This document shows, piece by piece, positions 33,704-42,022 of a stretch of DNA of 64,000 bases. Made by a program: the position numbers and the translations under genes. Numbering within the stretch: position 1 is the first letter of the stretch; each line of letters begins with the position of its first letter. Under the pieces are notes generated by a model. The model was not told where the DNA came from. It saw only the letters and a list, made by a program, of their open reading frames with translations, and ran no database searches. The stretch is from AC-37 sp036389835 (GTDB lineage Bacteria > Actinomycetota > Thermoleophilia > Solirubrobacterales > Thermoleophilaceae): assembly GCA_036389835.1 (NCBI GenBank), contig DASVWC010000010.1, positions 47,773-111,772 of the forward strand, in the 5' to 3' direction.

Positions 33704-33805
33704 CTCGCGCCTGCAAAGCGAGGAATCCAAGGACGCAGGGAGCGTGGCGTGCGAATGCACGCGAGCGACCGAGGACGCCGGAGTCCGAAGCTTTGCAGGC
33801 GCGAG
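33704..33805. repeat. Dispersed intergenic repeat, copy 1
   Basis: A 102-bp element bounded by a perfect 16-bp inverted repeat (CTCGCGCCTGCAAAGC at 33704-33719 and its complement at 33790-33805). The centre holds a second hairpin, GCGTGC-GAAT-GCACGC. The core (about 33719-33797) recurs almost unchanged at 58630-58720, with about four differences. It begins 6 bp after the phosphatase stop. Confidence 0.75.
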
Positions 33806-33999
33806 AAAGTAACCGGGACCGGCCGCAATCATTTGCGACCGGCCCCGAAGCGGTCCCATCAGGACGGGCAGGGGTACGTGCCTTGAAGGGACCTGAGTGG
33901 CTCGGACGGCGGGAGGCGCCGATGTGATGCGGCTTCGCCCGAACCTATGTGCCGGGACTGCCCTCCGGGCCTATCGGCATCGGCTGGCCCACCCCGACG
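33806..33999 (-). ncRNA. Candidate structured small RNA
   Basis: The 390-bp gap between the phosphatase and the next gene has no supported protein. On the minus strand a good promoter (34005-34034) would start a transcript near 33998. It contains complementary segments (GCCGATG pairing with CATCGGC 50 nt later; GGGCC with GGCCC; a GGTTCG hairpin) and ends in a 14-bp, two-mismatch hairpin (about 33845-33813) followed by TTACTTTCTC. Size (about 190 nt), isolated promoter and terminator are what a small RNA such as 6S would show, but I cannot match it to a known family. It is not tRNA-Sec: a TTCAA stretch has no matching anticodon stem. Confidence 0.35.
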
Positions 34000-34004
34000 C
34001 GCTC

Positions 34005-34034
34005 ATTATAAGCGCTGTCCCCCTTACGGGGCAA
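34005..34034 (-). promoter_or_regulatory. Sigma-70-type promoter
   Basis: TTGCCC (34034-34029) and TATAAT (34010-34005) on the minus strand are separated by 18 bp. A perfect TATAAT is notable in such GC-rich DNA. It lies after the stop of the thiamine-diphosphate enzyme gene and before no minus-strand ORF, so it probably drives the RNA at 33806-33999. Confidence 0.5.
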
Positions 34035-34085
34035 CCCCCAACCGTGCCGAACGCGCCAGCGGGATTTTTCGCAACGTGCGGGAAA

Positions 34086-35735
34086 TCAGGCGAGGTTCGC
34101 CTTGCGGGGATACGCGACCTCGGGGTCGGTGAGCACGTTCACCAGCGCCGGCCTGCCCGACTCGAACGCGCGCTCGAGCGCCGGGCGCAGCTCCTGCGGG
34201 CGGGAGACCAGCTCGCCGTGCCCGCCCAGCTCCGCGACCACGCGGTCGTAGCGCAGCTCGGGCTGCAGGTGGGCCGCGACCGAGTAGCCGTACAGGAACT
34301 TCATCGGGTGGTGCTCGAGGCCCCAGATCCCGTTGTTGCCCATCACGCCGACCACCGGGATCCCGTGGCGGACCATCGTGTCGAACTCGAGCCCCGCGAA
34401 CCCGAACGCCCCGTCGCCGAGCAGCAGGCAGACCGGGCGGTCCGGCCGCGCGAGCTTCGCCGCGATCGCGTAGCCCGGGCCCGAGCCCAGGCAGCCGTAG
34501 GGCCCGGGGTCCATCCAGCAGCCCGGCTCGAAGGTCTCGATCATCCGGCCCGCGTAGGAGACGAAGTCGCCGCCGTCGCCGATCACGATCGTCCGCCGGT
34601 CGAGCACCTGGTTGAGCTCCCCGTACACGCGCATCGGGTGCAGCGGCGCGCGCTCGTCGGTCAGCTCCTCCTGCTCCGCCGCGCGCCTCTCGTTCTCCAC
34701 GCCCTGGAGGTGGGAGACCCACGCGGCCCGGTCGGGTCCGCCCCCGCCCGCCTCGCGCAGCGCCTCGAGCGTGGCCGGCACGCCGCCGTACAGCTCGGCG
34801 GCCACCTCGCGCGGGTGCGCGCGACCGGACGGCGCCGAGCCGACGACCACGATCTTCGTCTCCTCACCGAACGACCCGCCGAAGCCGAGCCGGAAGTCCA
34901 TCGGCACGCCGACGACGAGCGCCAGGTCGGCGCCCTTCAGCGCGGCCCCACGCGCGCGCGAGAAGAAGAGCGCGTGGTCGGCCGGCACGCAGCCGCGGGC
35001 GAGCCCGTTCAGGAACACCGGCACCTGGAGCTCGTCGCAGAGCCGCAGCAGCGCCTCCTCCCCGCGCGACCAGTAGAGCCCGGTCCCGGCCATCACGACC
35101 GGACGCTCGGCCGCGCGCAGCAGCTCGGCCGCCCGCTCGACGCCGCCGGCGGGCGGGGCCGCGAGCGGGTCGTGCAGCGCGGGCGCCGGCGCCCGCTCGG
35201 CCGGCGCCTCCATGAACACGTGGTCGAGCGGGAAGTCGAGGAACGCCGGCCCGGTGGGTGGCTCGGTCGCGGCTCGCAGCGCCTCGTCGACGAGCCCGGG
35301 GATCGCGGCGGTGGGCTCCGCGGTCCTGGCGAGCTTGGTCAGCGGCGCGACGAACGGCACGTGGTCGATCTCCTGGAGCGACCCCATCCCCCACCTCATC
35401 GCCGGCGCGCGCCCGCCGAGCACCACCATCGGCGAGGAGTTCGCCTGAGCGGATGCGATCGCGCTCATGCCGTTGGTCACGCCGGGCCCGGCGGTGAGGG
35501 CGCAGACGCCCGGCTCGCGCGTCGCCTTCGCCCACCCCTCGGCGGCGAACGCCGCGCTCTGCTCGTGACGGACGTCGACGATGTCGACGCCCTCCTCCCG
35601 GCAGCCGTCGTAGATCGAGAACAGGTGGCCGCCGGAGAGCGTGAAGAGCTTCGTGACCCCGGCGGCGCGCAGCCGCTGCGCAACCAGCCGCCCGCCGTGG
35701 AGAGCGGCCTGCTCCGAGGCGGTCTCGACCGACAT
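34086..35735 (-). CDS. Acetolactate synthase-like ThDP enzyme
   Basis: The 549-residue protein has the three-domain layout of thiamine-diphosphate enzymes. Residues 10-180 form the Pyr domain with the catalytic Glu in VDVRHEQSAAFAAEGWAK. The central domain lies around 195-330. The PP domain holds the ThDP/Mg motif GDGAFGFAGLEFDTMVRHGIPVVGVMGNN. It looks like a catalytic subunit of the acetolactate synthase group but without a neighbouring regulatory subunit or ilvC, so it may be a related decarboxylase or lyase. A TAGGCT -10-like element lies 8 nt before the ATG. Confidence 0.8.
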   Translation of the reverse strand: MSVETASEQAALHGGRLVAQRLRAAGVTKLFTLSGGHLFSIYDGCREEGVDIVDVRHEQSAAFAAEGWAKATREPGVCALTAGPGVTNGMSAIASAQANSSPMVVLGGRAPAMRWGMGSLQEIDHVPFVAPLTKLARTAEPTAAIPGLVDEALRAATEPPTGPAFLDFPLDHVFMEAPAERAPAPALHDPLAAPPAGGVERAAELLRAAERPVVMAGTGLYWSRGEEALLRLCDELQVPVFLNGLARGCVPADHALFFSRARGAALKGADLALVVGVPMDFRLGFGGSFGEETKIVVVGSAPSGRAHPREVAAELYGGVPATLEALREAGGGGPDRAAWVSHLQGVENERRAAEQEELTDERAPLHPMRVYGELNQVLDRRTIVIGDGGDFVSYAGRMIETFEPGCWMDPGPYGCLGSGPGYAIAAKLARPDRPVCLLLGDGAFGFAGLEFDTMVRHGIPVVGVMGNNGIWGLEHHPMKFLYGYSVAAHLQPELRYDRVVAELGGHGELVSRPQELRPALERAFESGRPALVNVLTDPEVAYPRKANLA

Positions 35736-35754
35736 CGAGGCGGAGCCTACCGGT

Positions 35755-35816
35755 GGGCGGGGCGCTCGGAACAGTTAGGGACCCTATGGGGTAGCCAACT
35801 GTTCCGAGCGCCGCCC
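35755..35816. terminator. Long hairpin between two minus-strand genes
   Basis: Arms 35755-35776 and 35797-35816 pair over 20 bp with a 2-base bulge; the core GGCGCTCGGAACAGTT is a perfect 16-bp match to its partner. The right arm touches the stop of the cyclase gene, so it can end that transcript. It lacks a clear T run, so a role as an RNA-stabilising or repeat element is also possible. Confidence 0.5.
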
Positions 35817-37378
35817 TACCCGGCCGCCGTCGCGGGTTCCGCGCGGTCCGAGGCCGCGCCGGAGCGCCCGACCCGCGGCGCCCAGAGCCGCACCGGCTCG
35901 CTCTTTCCCTTGAGAGGCAGCTCGCCGCGCGGCTCCACCTCGATCGCGTCGTCGGTCAGCAGGCAGCGCGTGGCCTCGGTGAGCAGCACGGTGTCGCCCA
36001 GCTCGCGCGTCGCGCGCTCCACCCGCGCCGCCACGTTCACCGCGTCGCCGATCACCGTGAACTCGAGCCGTCCGCCTCCGCCCACCGTGCCCGCCGACAC
36101 CAGCCCCGAGTTGATCCCCACCCCGATCTCGAGCGAGGAGCCGTAGCGCTCGGCGGTGGCGGAGGCCAGCTCGCACGCCGCGCGCACCGCGCGGTCGGCG
36201 TGGTCGCGCGTGCGCTCGGGCGCGCCGAACACGCCGAGGATGCCGTCGCCGATGAACTTGTTCGCGTGGCCGCCGTGGCCGGTCAGCACCGGCACCGCGA
36301 GCCCGAAGAAGTCGTTCAGGTAGCCGACCGTCTCGCGCGCGCTGGCCGCCTCGGCCCACGAGGTGAAGTCGCGGATGTCCACGAACAGGACGGACACCTC
36401 CACCTCCTCGCCCTCGAGCAGCTCGCCCTCCTCGAGCACGCGGTCGGCCACGTCGGGGGCCACGTAGCTGCCGAACGCGTCGCGCAGGCGCTCGCGCTCC
36501 TCGAGCCCGCCCATCATCGCGTTGAAGCTGCGCGCCAGCTCGCCCATCTCGTCGCCCGACACGACCGGGACGCGCGCCGAGAGGTCGCCGGAGCGCACGC
36601 GCTCGGTCGCGTCGAGCAGGTCGCCGACCGGCGACGTGATCGAGCGCGTGAGCAGCAGGGTCAGCTCGAACGAGACCGTGAACGCGACCAGCACCGCCAC
36701 GAGCACGTCGACACCCAGCTCTTGGAGCTGCGCGGTGCCGTCGCTCGACAGCCCGCTCACGATCACGCCCGTGATCACGTTGATGAGCGGGAGCGACCCG
36801 AGCAGCTTCCACTTGAGCGGCACGCCCCGCCCGTCGATCGCGAAGCCGGCCGGCAGGTGCTCGCAGACCTCCTCGAGCACCGGCCGCAGGGCCAGCTCCG
36901 ATCCGAAGAAGTGCAGGATGGCCGTGTAGGCGACCGCCACCATCGCGCCCGAGGCCAGCACGAGCGCCGAGTACGGCGGCAGGTCGAGCTCGGCGGTGAT
37001 GTAGACCGCGACCGGGATCACCACGAAGACCACCGGCCGCCACGCCTCGCGCATGACCACCTCGCGCGGCAGAGCCACCGCCGCCTTCCACGCCGCAGCC
37101 GCGCCGCGCTCCTCGCGGCTCCCGCGGATCCAGTGCTGGAGCGGCGCCAGGTCGCGCCGCAGCTTCGCCGTGCCGCTGAGCAGGCCGACGATCACGCACG
37201 CCCACGACACGAGCACGATCCGGTCGAACTCGGCGCGGGTCATCTCCTGGTAGAGCGAGAAGATCCCGGCGGTGCCGACCGCCACCGTCAGCGCGGTGAC
37301 GAACTCGAACGCTATGTACGCGTAGAGGTACCGGGGCCCGAGCCGCCGGTACGCCCAGCGGGCGAGGAGGACGAGCAT
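35816..37378 (-). CDS. Membrane-bound class III adenylate/guanylate cyclase
   Basis: The 520-residue protein has about six membrane spans in residues 1-260, a HAMP linker (SITSPVGDLLDATERVRSGDLSARV ending in SFNAMM), and a class III cyclase domain. Metal-binding Asp residues lie in LFVDIRDFTSW and KFIGDGILGVFG, and the substrate and transition-state part in GVGINSGLVSAGTVG and FTVIGDAVNVAARVER. It should make cyclic nucleotide in response to a membrane or envelope signal. It lies 31 bp downstream of the last MCE gene, on the same strand, and could be read from the same transcript. Confidence 0.9.
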   Translation of the reverse strand: MLVLLARWAYRRLGPRYLYAYIAFEFVTALTVAVGTAGIFSLYQEMTRAEFDRIVLVSWACVIVGLLSGTAKLRRDLAPLQHWIRGSREERGAAAAWKAAVALPREVVMREAWRPVVFVVIPVAVYITAELDLPPYSALVLASGAMVAVAYTAILHFFGSELALRPVLEEVCEHLPAGFAIDGRGVPLKWKLLGSLPLINVITGVIVSGLSSDGTAQLQELGVDVLVAVLVAFTVSFELTLLLTRSITSPVGDLLDATERVRSGDLSARVPVVSGDEMGELARSFNAMMGGLEERERLRDAFGSYVAPDVADRVLEEGELLEGEEVEVSVLFVDIRDFTSWAEAASARETVGYLNDFFGLAVPVLTGHGGHANKFIGDGILGVFGAPERTRDHADRAVRAACELASATAERYGSSLEIGVGINSGLVSAGTVGGGGRLEFTVIGDAVNVAARVERATRELGDTVLLTEATRCLLTDDAIEVEPRGELPLKGKSEPVRLWAPRVGRSGAASDRAEPATAAG

Positions 37379-37409
37379 CGCCCCCCAATTGTGACGAACG
37401 CGCTGGCGA

Positions 37410-38939
37410 CTACGGCGCGCGCGCCGGGCCGCGCGTGCTCTCGAGCCCGAACGGGGCCCTCACGAGCGGCGCCTTGCCGCGCTCGAGGCGCGGGTACTGG
37501 TTGCGGTCCCAGAGCTGCTCGGGCTGCACGAAGCAGGGCGGGAGCGCGACCCCGCCGGGCTCGTCCGTGGTGTCGACCGGGTTCTTGCGCCCGGCGCTGC
37601 CCGGCGTGACGCCGTCGCCCTCGGGGTGGTCGGGCTTGCAGTCGAAGCTCTCGGGGATGCCGAACTTGGCCGCCCGGCGGTAGTTGTTCGGCGCGATGTA
37701 GGCGTTGCCGCGCTCGAACTCCGGGCGCTCGTTGCGGAACGAGAAGCTGTGGTCGTTGATCGCGCCGGTGAACCCGAGCATGTAGCGCGGCACGTCCGGC
37801 TGCGAGGACAGGCGCGGCAGCTCGTACTGGAGGGCGGCGGCCGCGTTCACGAAGAAGTGCGCGACCACGTCCTGCGAGAAGTTCGCGTACGACAGCACCG
37901 GGTTGAGCTCGGGCAGGAACCCGTGCAGCGCCTGGAACAGCGGCCGCGCGCCGCGCAGGAAGCGCTCGGCCTGCGGCAGGTTCTTCGGGGCCGCCTCGAT
38001 GTTCGGCTCGAGCCGGCGGAAGAGGTTCTCGAGGTCGGGGCCGAGCGTGCTGAGGTCGCGCACCGTCGGCCCGAGGTCGTCCGCGACCGGCTTGAGGTCG
38101 TTCACGAGCGGGCGCGTGTTGAAGGCGAAGTCCTCGAGGCGGGCCAGCGTGAGCCGCGACTCGAGCAGGAAGGTCGGGAAGATCTCGAAGATCCGCGCGA
38201 GGTTCTCCTGCTGCTCGGAGGTGGCCGAGAACGTGCGCTCGGAGTTGACGATCAGGTCGCGGAGCTGGCCGTCGCGCTCGTTCAGCGCCCCGAAGACCAC
38301 GCCGGTGTTCTTCACGAGACGCTTGAGCGCGACCTTCTGGTCGTCGAGGACCTTGAGCACGCCCGCGCCGTCCTCGGCGAAGCCCGCCAGGTTCGCGAGC
38401 GCGAAGTTCAGGTCCTGGCTGCGCCCCTCGATCTGCCGCGCGGACGAGCGGATCCAGTCCCGGAACGCGTCGCGCGTCTCCGGCTTGAAGATCTCGAGGA
38501 TCTCGTCGAGCTCGACCGTCGGCTCGATCTGACCCTCGTCGAGGCGGCCGCCGTCCTCGAGCTTCGGGCCCTTGCGCTCGCCGGGGGTGAGCTCCACGTA
38601 CGTCTCGCCCAGCAGCGTCTTCTGGCGGAGGATCGCCTTGGTGTTCTTCGGGATCGGCGCGTACTTGCGGTCGATCGCGAGGATCACGTTGGTCGCGTTC
38701 GCGCCCTTCGACAGCTCCTTCGTCTTCACGTTGCCCACCGTCACGCCGGCGATGCGCACGTCCGCCTCCTCGGCGAGCGTCGTCGCCTCGGGGAACGGCA
38801 CCTCGAGCTCGTACGCCTTCGGCTTCAGCGGGATCGGCCCGCCGAACGAGAGCCACAGGAACAGGAGCAGCCCGAAGCAGGTCAGCGAGAAGACGACCAT
38901 CGAGAGGATCTTCGCGACGCTTGGAGTTTCCTTGGGCAT
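37410..38939 (-). CDS. MCE family protein (sixth gene of Mce operon)
   Basis: The 509-residue product has an N-terminal membrane anchor (residues 8-32), one MlaD/MCE domain with ADVRIAGVTVGNVKTKEL and KTLLGETYVELTPG, then a long helical region and a C-terminal extension with NAYIAPNNYRRAAKFG. MCE proteins form hexameric channels or tubes that carry lipids or sterols through the envelope. It starts directly after the stop of the preceding MCE gene (TAG-ATG), the last of six. Confidence 0.9.
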   Translation of the reverse strand: MPKETPSVAKILSMVVFSLTCFGLLLFLWLSFGGPIPLKPKAYELEVPFPEATTLAEEADVRIAGVTVGNVKTKELSKGANATNVILAIDRKYAPIPKNTKAILRQKTLLGETYVELTPGERKGPKLEDGGRLDEGQIEPTVELDEILEIFKPETRDAFRDWIRSSARQIEGRSQDLNFALANLAGFAEDGAGVLKVLDDQKVALKRLVKNTGVVFGALNERDGQLRDLIVNSERTFSATSEQQENLARIFEIFPTFLLESRLTLARLEDFAFNTRPLVNDLKPVADDLGPTVRDLSTLGPDLENLFRRLEPNIEAAPKNLPQAERFLRGARPLFQALHGFLPELNPVLSYANFSQDVVAHFFVNAAAALQYELPRLSSQPDVPRYMLGFTGAINDHSFSFRNERPEFERGNAYIAPNNYRRAAKFGIPESFDCKPDHPEGDGVTPGSAGRKNPVDTTDEPGGVALPPCFVQPEQLWDRNQYPRLERGKAPLVRAPFGLESTRGPARAP

Positions 38940-40310
38940 CTAGGGGCTCCCGCTCCCTCCGCCGCAGACGCCCGTGGGCGCCAGCAGGTCGGTCAGTCCG
39001 AGCAGCGGCCCGAGCTCGGGTGCGGACAGCACCTGCGCCCGGGCCAGGTCGCAGCTGGTTCCGAAGAGCGCCCGGCGGAACGGGCCGGAGGCGTCGGAGG
39101 TGCTGAACAGGCTGACGGTGTTCTGCGCGATCCAGCCGGCCCAGAACAGGTAGCCCTCGTCGCGGGCGCGCGCGTCACCGAGGTCGCCCGGCACCGGCTC
39201 GGCCCCGTTCGGGTTGAAGGCCGCCATGTTGAAGAAGCGGTTGAGCTCGAAGAGCGCGCTGCTGAGGTCCGGCGTGGCGATGCGCAGGTCGCGCGCGGCC
39301 GGGCGCAGGTCCTGCACGTACGGGCGCGCGACCTGCACGAACGGCCGGATCTGCTTGCGCAGGATCGGCTCAGCCTCACGCACGAACGGGAGCACCTCGC
39401 GGTTGGCCACGTCGAGCTGGCGGAACGCCGGGCGCAGCGACTGGAGCGTGGGCGCGAGCACGCCGCTGAACGTGTCGACCTTCGCCAGCGTCTGCTCGGT
39501 CTGGCGCAGCGCGCCGGGCAGGCGGGCGACGGCCTCGGCGATGTTGTCGTTCTCCTGCGCGAACGCGGAGAGGGTCGCGTTCGACGCGGTGATCAGCCTG
39601 CGCACGTCGTTGTCGCGGTCGGCGAGCGTGTTGGTCAGGTCGCCGTAGTTGTTGATCAGCCGCTTCAGCTCGGTCTTGCGCGAGGCGATCGCCTCGGTGA
39701 CCCGGCGCAGGTCGCGGTTGGTCGGCTCGAGCGCCTTGAAGATCGCGTTCAGGTCCTTCCCGCCGCCGTTCGCGAAGCCCTTGCCGGCGCCGTTCAGCAA
39801 GAGCTGGAGGTACGAGCGCGTGTCCGAGTCGAGCGCCGAGAGGAACTCGTCGGGATCGACGTCCGGCTCGCTGTTCTCGACCGGGAGCGTGTCCTTCTCC
39901 TTGAGCTCCTCGCCCTCGGTTCCGGGGTCGAGCTCGATGAACATGTCCTTGAGGCCGGTGCGCGGGCGCAGCTGCGCGGTCGCGTCGGAGAGGACCTTGA
40001 GCTCGCCGTCCTCGATCTTCTTGCGCTCGAGCAGCATGCTCACCACGGCGACGCCGTTCTTGGGCTCGACCTTGCCGATCTTGCCCACCTGCACGCCGGC
40101 GACCCGGACCGACTGGCCCTGACCCGGGATCACGGCCTGGGCGTCGGAGAACTCGGCCTTGATCTCGTACGGGCTCGACTCGATCAGCGGGAAGTAGGGG
40201 CGCGCCTCCTGCTGGGAGATGATGTAGCCGGCCACGCCGATCGCGATCAGCATCAGCACGCCGACGGCGATGAAGTCGCGGAGGTGCTTGCGGATGATGC
40301 GCATGCTCAT
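38940..40310 (-). CDS. MCE family protein (fifth gene)
   Basis: The 456-residue product of ATG 40310 (MSMRIIRKHLRDF) has a membrane anchor at about 10-30, an MCE domain with GQSVRVAGVQVGKIGKVEP and RTGLKDMFIELDPG, and a long helical tail (RKTELKRLINNYGDL and onward). The start overlaps the previous stop as ATGA, showing translational coupling. The C-terminus ends in a short Gly/Ser stretch with two Cys residues (SCDLAR, GVCGGG). Confidence 0.9.
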   Translation of the reverse strand: MSMRIIRKHLRDFIAVGVLMLIAIGVAGYIISQQEARPYFPLIESSPYEIKAEFSDAQAVIPGQGQSVRVAGVQVGKIGKVEPKNGVAVVSMLLERKKIEDGELKVLSDATAQLRPRTGLKDMFIELDPGTEGEELKEKDTLPVENSEPDVDPDEFLSALDSDTRSYLQLLLNGAGKGFANGGGKDLNAIFKALEPTNRDLRRVTEAIASRKTELKRLINNYGDLTNTLADRDNDVRRLITASNATLSAFAQENDNIAEAVARLPGALRQTEQTLAKVDTFSGVLAPTLQSLRPAFRQLDVANREVLPFVREAEPILRKQIRPFVQVARPYVQDLRPAARDLRIATPDLSSALFELNRFFNMAAFNPNGAEPVPGDLGDARARDEGYLFWAGWIAQNTVSLFSTSDASGPFRRALFGTSCDLARAQVLSAPELGPLLGLTDLLAPTGVCGGGSGSP

Positions 40311-42022
40311 CGCACGGCCCCGCTCTCCTCGGCCTCCGCCTTCTGGCGCGCCTGCTCGTCGCCGAGCCGGTAGATCTTGCCCTTGGGCGTGCTGCCCAGT
40401 CCGGCGGCCTTCAGCTGCTGCCGGTAGAGCTTGACCGGGACGTTGAACGGGTTGGGCAGCTTGCGACCCGTGGCCTTGGCCCTCAGGTACTCGCGCGCCC
40501 AGCCGGCCTTGAGCTCCTGGTCGGCCGTGGGCTTGCCCTGGGCGGTCTTCGGCAGGCCCGGGATGATGCCACCCACGACCTCGGTGCCGTTGGCGAGGAC
40601 GGTCTGGTCGGGCGGCCCGCCGGGCGCGTCCAGGTTCGGCGGGTCCTGCGTCTCGCAGGGGGTGCCGGGGCGGAAGACCGGGCGGCGGTTCGGGCGGACC
40701 GGCCGGACGCCCTCGGGCGGGTTCGACGTGCCGGCGAAGAAGGTCTGGCCCTCGTTCTGGATCACGACGTTCGCCGGGCCGGTGGAGAACTGGATGTGGA
40801 ACTGCGGCCCGACGGCGTCGTGCACGCGGCTCTCGCCCGAGAGGCCGACCAGACCGCGCGGCGCCTGCTTGTAGAACGGCTGGCCGGACGCGTCGGCGTC
40901 CTTCGGGGCGAAGTCGGGGTCGTTGATCGGCGTCTTGGCGAACGGCACCAGCACCTCGCTCGTGCACGCGCTGAGCGCGCGCTGCTGGTCGAGCAGCGGG
41001 ATCGCCTCGCGGTTCACGCGGGCGAGGTCCGGGATCGCCCGGCGCAGGTCGGACGCGAGCCCGCGCAGCTCCTCGCGGCGCACGAGCAGCCGCGCCTGGC
41101 GGATGAACGGCAGCGACGCGCGCAGCGTCGGGGCGGAGGAGCGCACGCCGGGCAGGGCCTCGCGCGAGAAGACGCGCAGCGTCGGGAGCGCGTTGTTCAG
41201 CGACACGAGCGCCGGCTGACCCACCCGCAGCGTGTCGCGCAGCGCGGGCACCGCGGCCTGGAGCGCGGCGTCGTTGCGCCCGAACGCCTCCGCCGTGAGG
41301 TTGAGGTTGGTCACGAGGTCCTTGAGCGTCTCGGGGCTCGCCGCGAGCTGCGAGAAAAGCCGCTGCTGGCCGCGCAGCAAGCGCGAGAGGTCGTGCGGGC
41401 GCTCGCCGAGCGACGCCTCGTTGGCGATCGACACGTTGCGCAGCGCCTCCGGTGCGTCGGTCAGCATGCGGTTGTAGGCCTCGGCGCCGCCGTTGCCCAG
41501 GCCCTCCACCGCGTACTCGTGGAAGAAGGTCTGGAGGTCGGCGCGCGTGTCGCTCTGGAGGGCCGTGAGGAGGTCGCCGAACTGGACCGGGGTGGCGGTC
41601 TGCTGAATCCCGATCGTGCCGCCGTCGGCGAGCTTCTCGGCGCTGGGCGTCCCGGGCTGGAGGTCGACGAAGAAGTTGCCCTCGAGGAAGATCCGCGGGC
41701 GGATCTTGAGCTGCGCGTCCTTGTGGATCGGCAGGCCCTTCTTCTGGACCTCCATCTTCACGCGCGCGGCGCCGGTGCCGCCGGGCAGCGGCTTGACCTC
41801 GATCACCTTGCCCACGTCCACGCCGGCGATGCGCACGGGCGACTTCGGCTGGAGGTTGTTCGCGCTCTGGAAGGTCGCCGTGAACGTGTACTGGTCCGCG
41901 AACGGGTTGTAGCGCGAGAAGCCGAAGAACGAGAAGACCAGGATCACCATGCCCGCGAGCAGGCCCGCCTTGAGCGGGGTCATGCCCGGGTCCCGTGGGT
42001 CACGTCCGCCTCCGCGCGCCAT
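40307..42022 (-). CDS. MCE family protein (fourth gene)
   Basis: The 571-residue protein has an anchor around residues 15-35, the MCE domain (SPVRIAGVDVGKVIEVKPL; RIFLEGNFFVDLQPG) and a long helical section. Its C-terminal region is large and Pro/Asn-rich (TSNPPEGVRPVRPNRRPVFRPG), so it probably extends beyond the tube. Its start overlaps the third gene and its stop overlaps the fifth, each by a few bases. Confidence 0.9.
   Translation of the reverse strand: MARGGGRDPRDPGMTPLKAGLLAGMVILVFSFFGFSRYNPFADQYTFTATFQSANNLQPKSPVRIAGVDVGKVIEVKPLPGGTGAARVKMEVQKKGLPIHKDAQLKIRPRIFLEGNFFVDLQPGTPSAEKLADGGTIGIQQTATPVQFGDLLTALQSDTRADLQTFFHEYAVEGLGNGGAEAYNRMLTDAPEALRNVSIANEASLGERPHDLSRLLRGQQRLFSQLAASPETLKDLVTNLNLTAEAFGRNDAALQAAVPALRDTLRVGQPALVSLNNALPTLRVFSREALPGVRSSAPTLRASLPFIRQARLLVRREELRGLASDLRRAIPDLARVNREAIPLLDQQRALSACTSEVLVPFAKTPINDPDFAPKDADASGQPFYKQAPRGLVGLSGESRVHDAVGPQFHIQFSTGPANVVIQNEGQTFFAGTSNPPEGVRPVRPNRRPVFRPGTPCETQDPPNLDAPGGPPDQTVLANGTEVVGGIIPGLPKTAQGKPTADQELKAGWAREYLRAKATGRKLPNPFNVPVKLYRQQLKAAGLGSTPKGKIYRLGDEQARQKAEAEESGAVR

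Noticed and set aside
33853..33960. Possible tRNA-Sec in the intergenic region, because of a CCCTTCAAGG stretch
   Set aside because: The bases flanking TTCAA do not pair as an anticodon stem and no long acceptor or T-stem could be drawn.
37626..40373. A 915-codon plus-strand open frame, and similar long ones at 33897-36146, 40796-42058, 41995-43920, 43620-45569 and 45398-46759
   Set aside because: They are Arg/Glu/Leu-rich antisense shadows of the MCE and neighbouring genes, an effect of high GC; no domains and no start signals.
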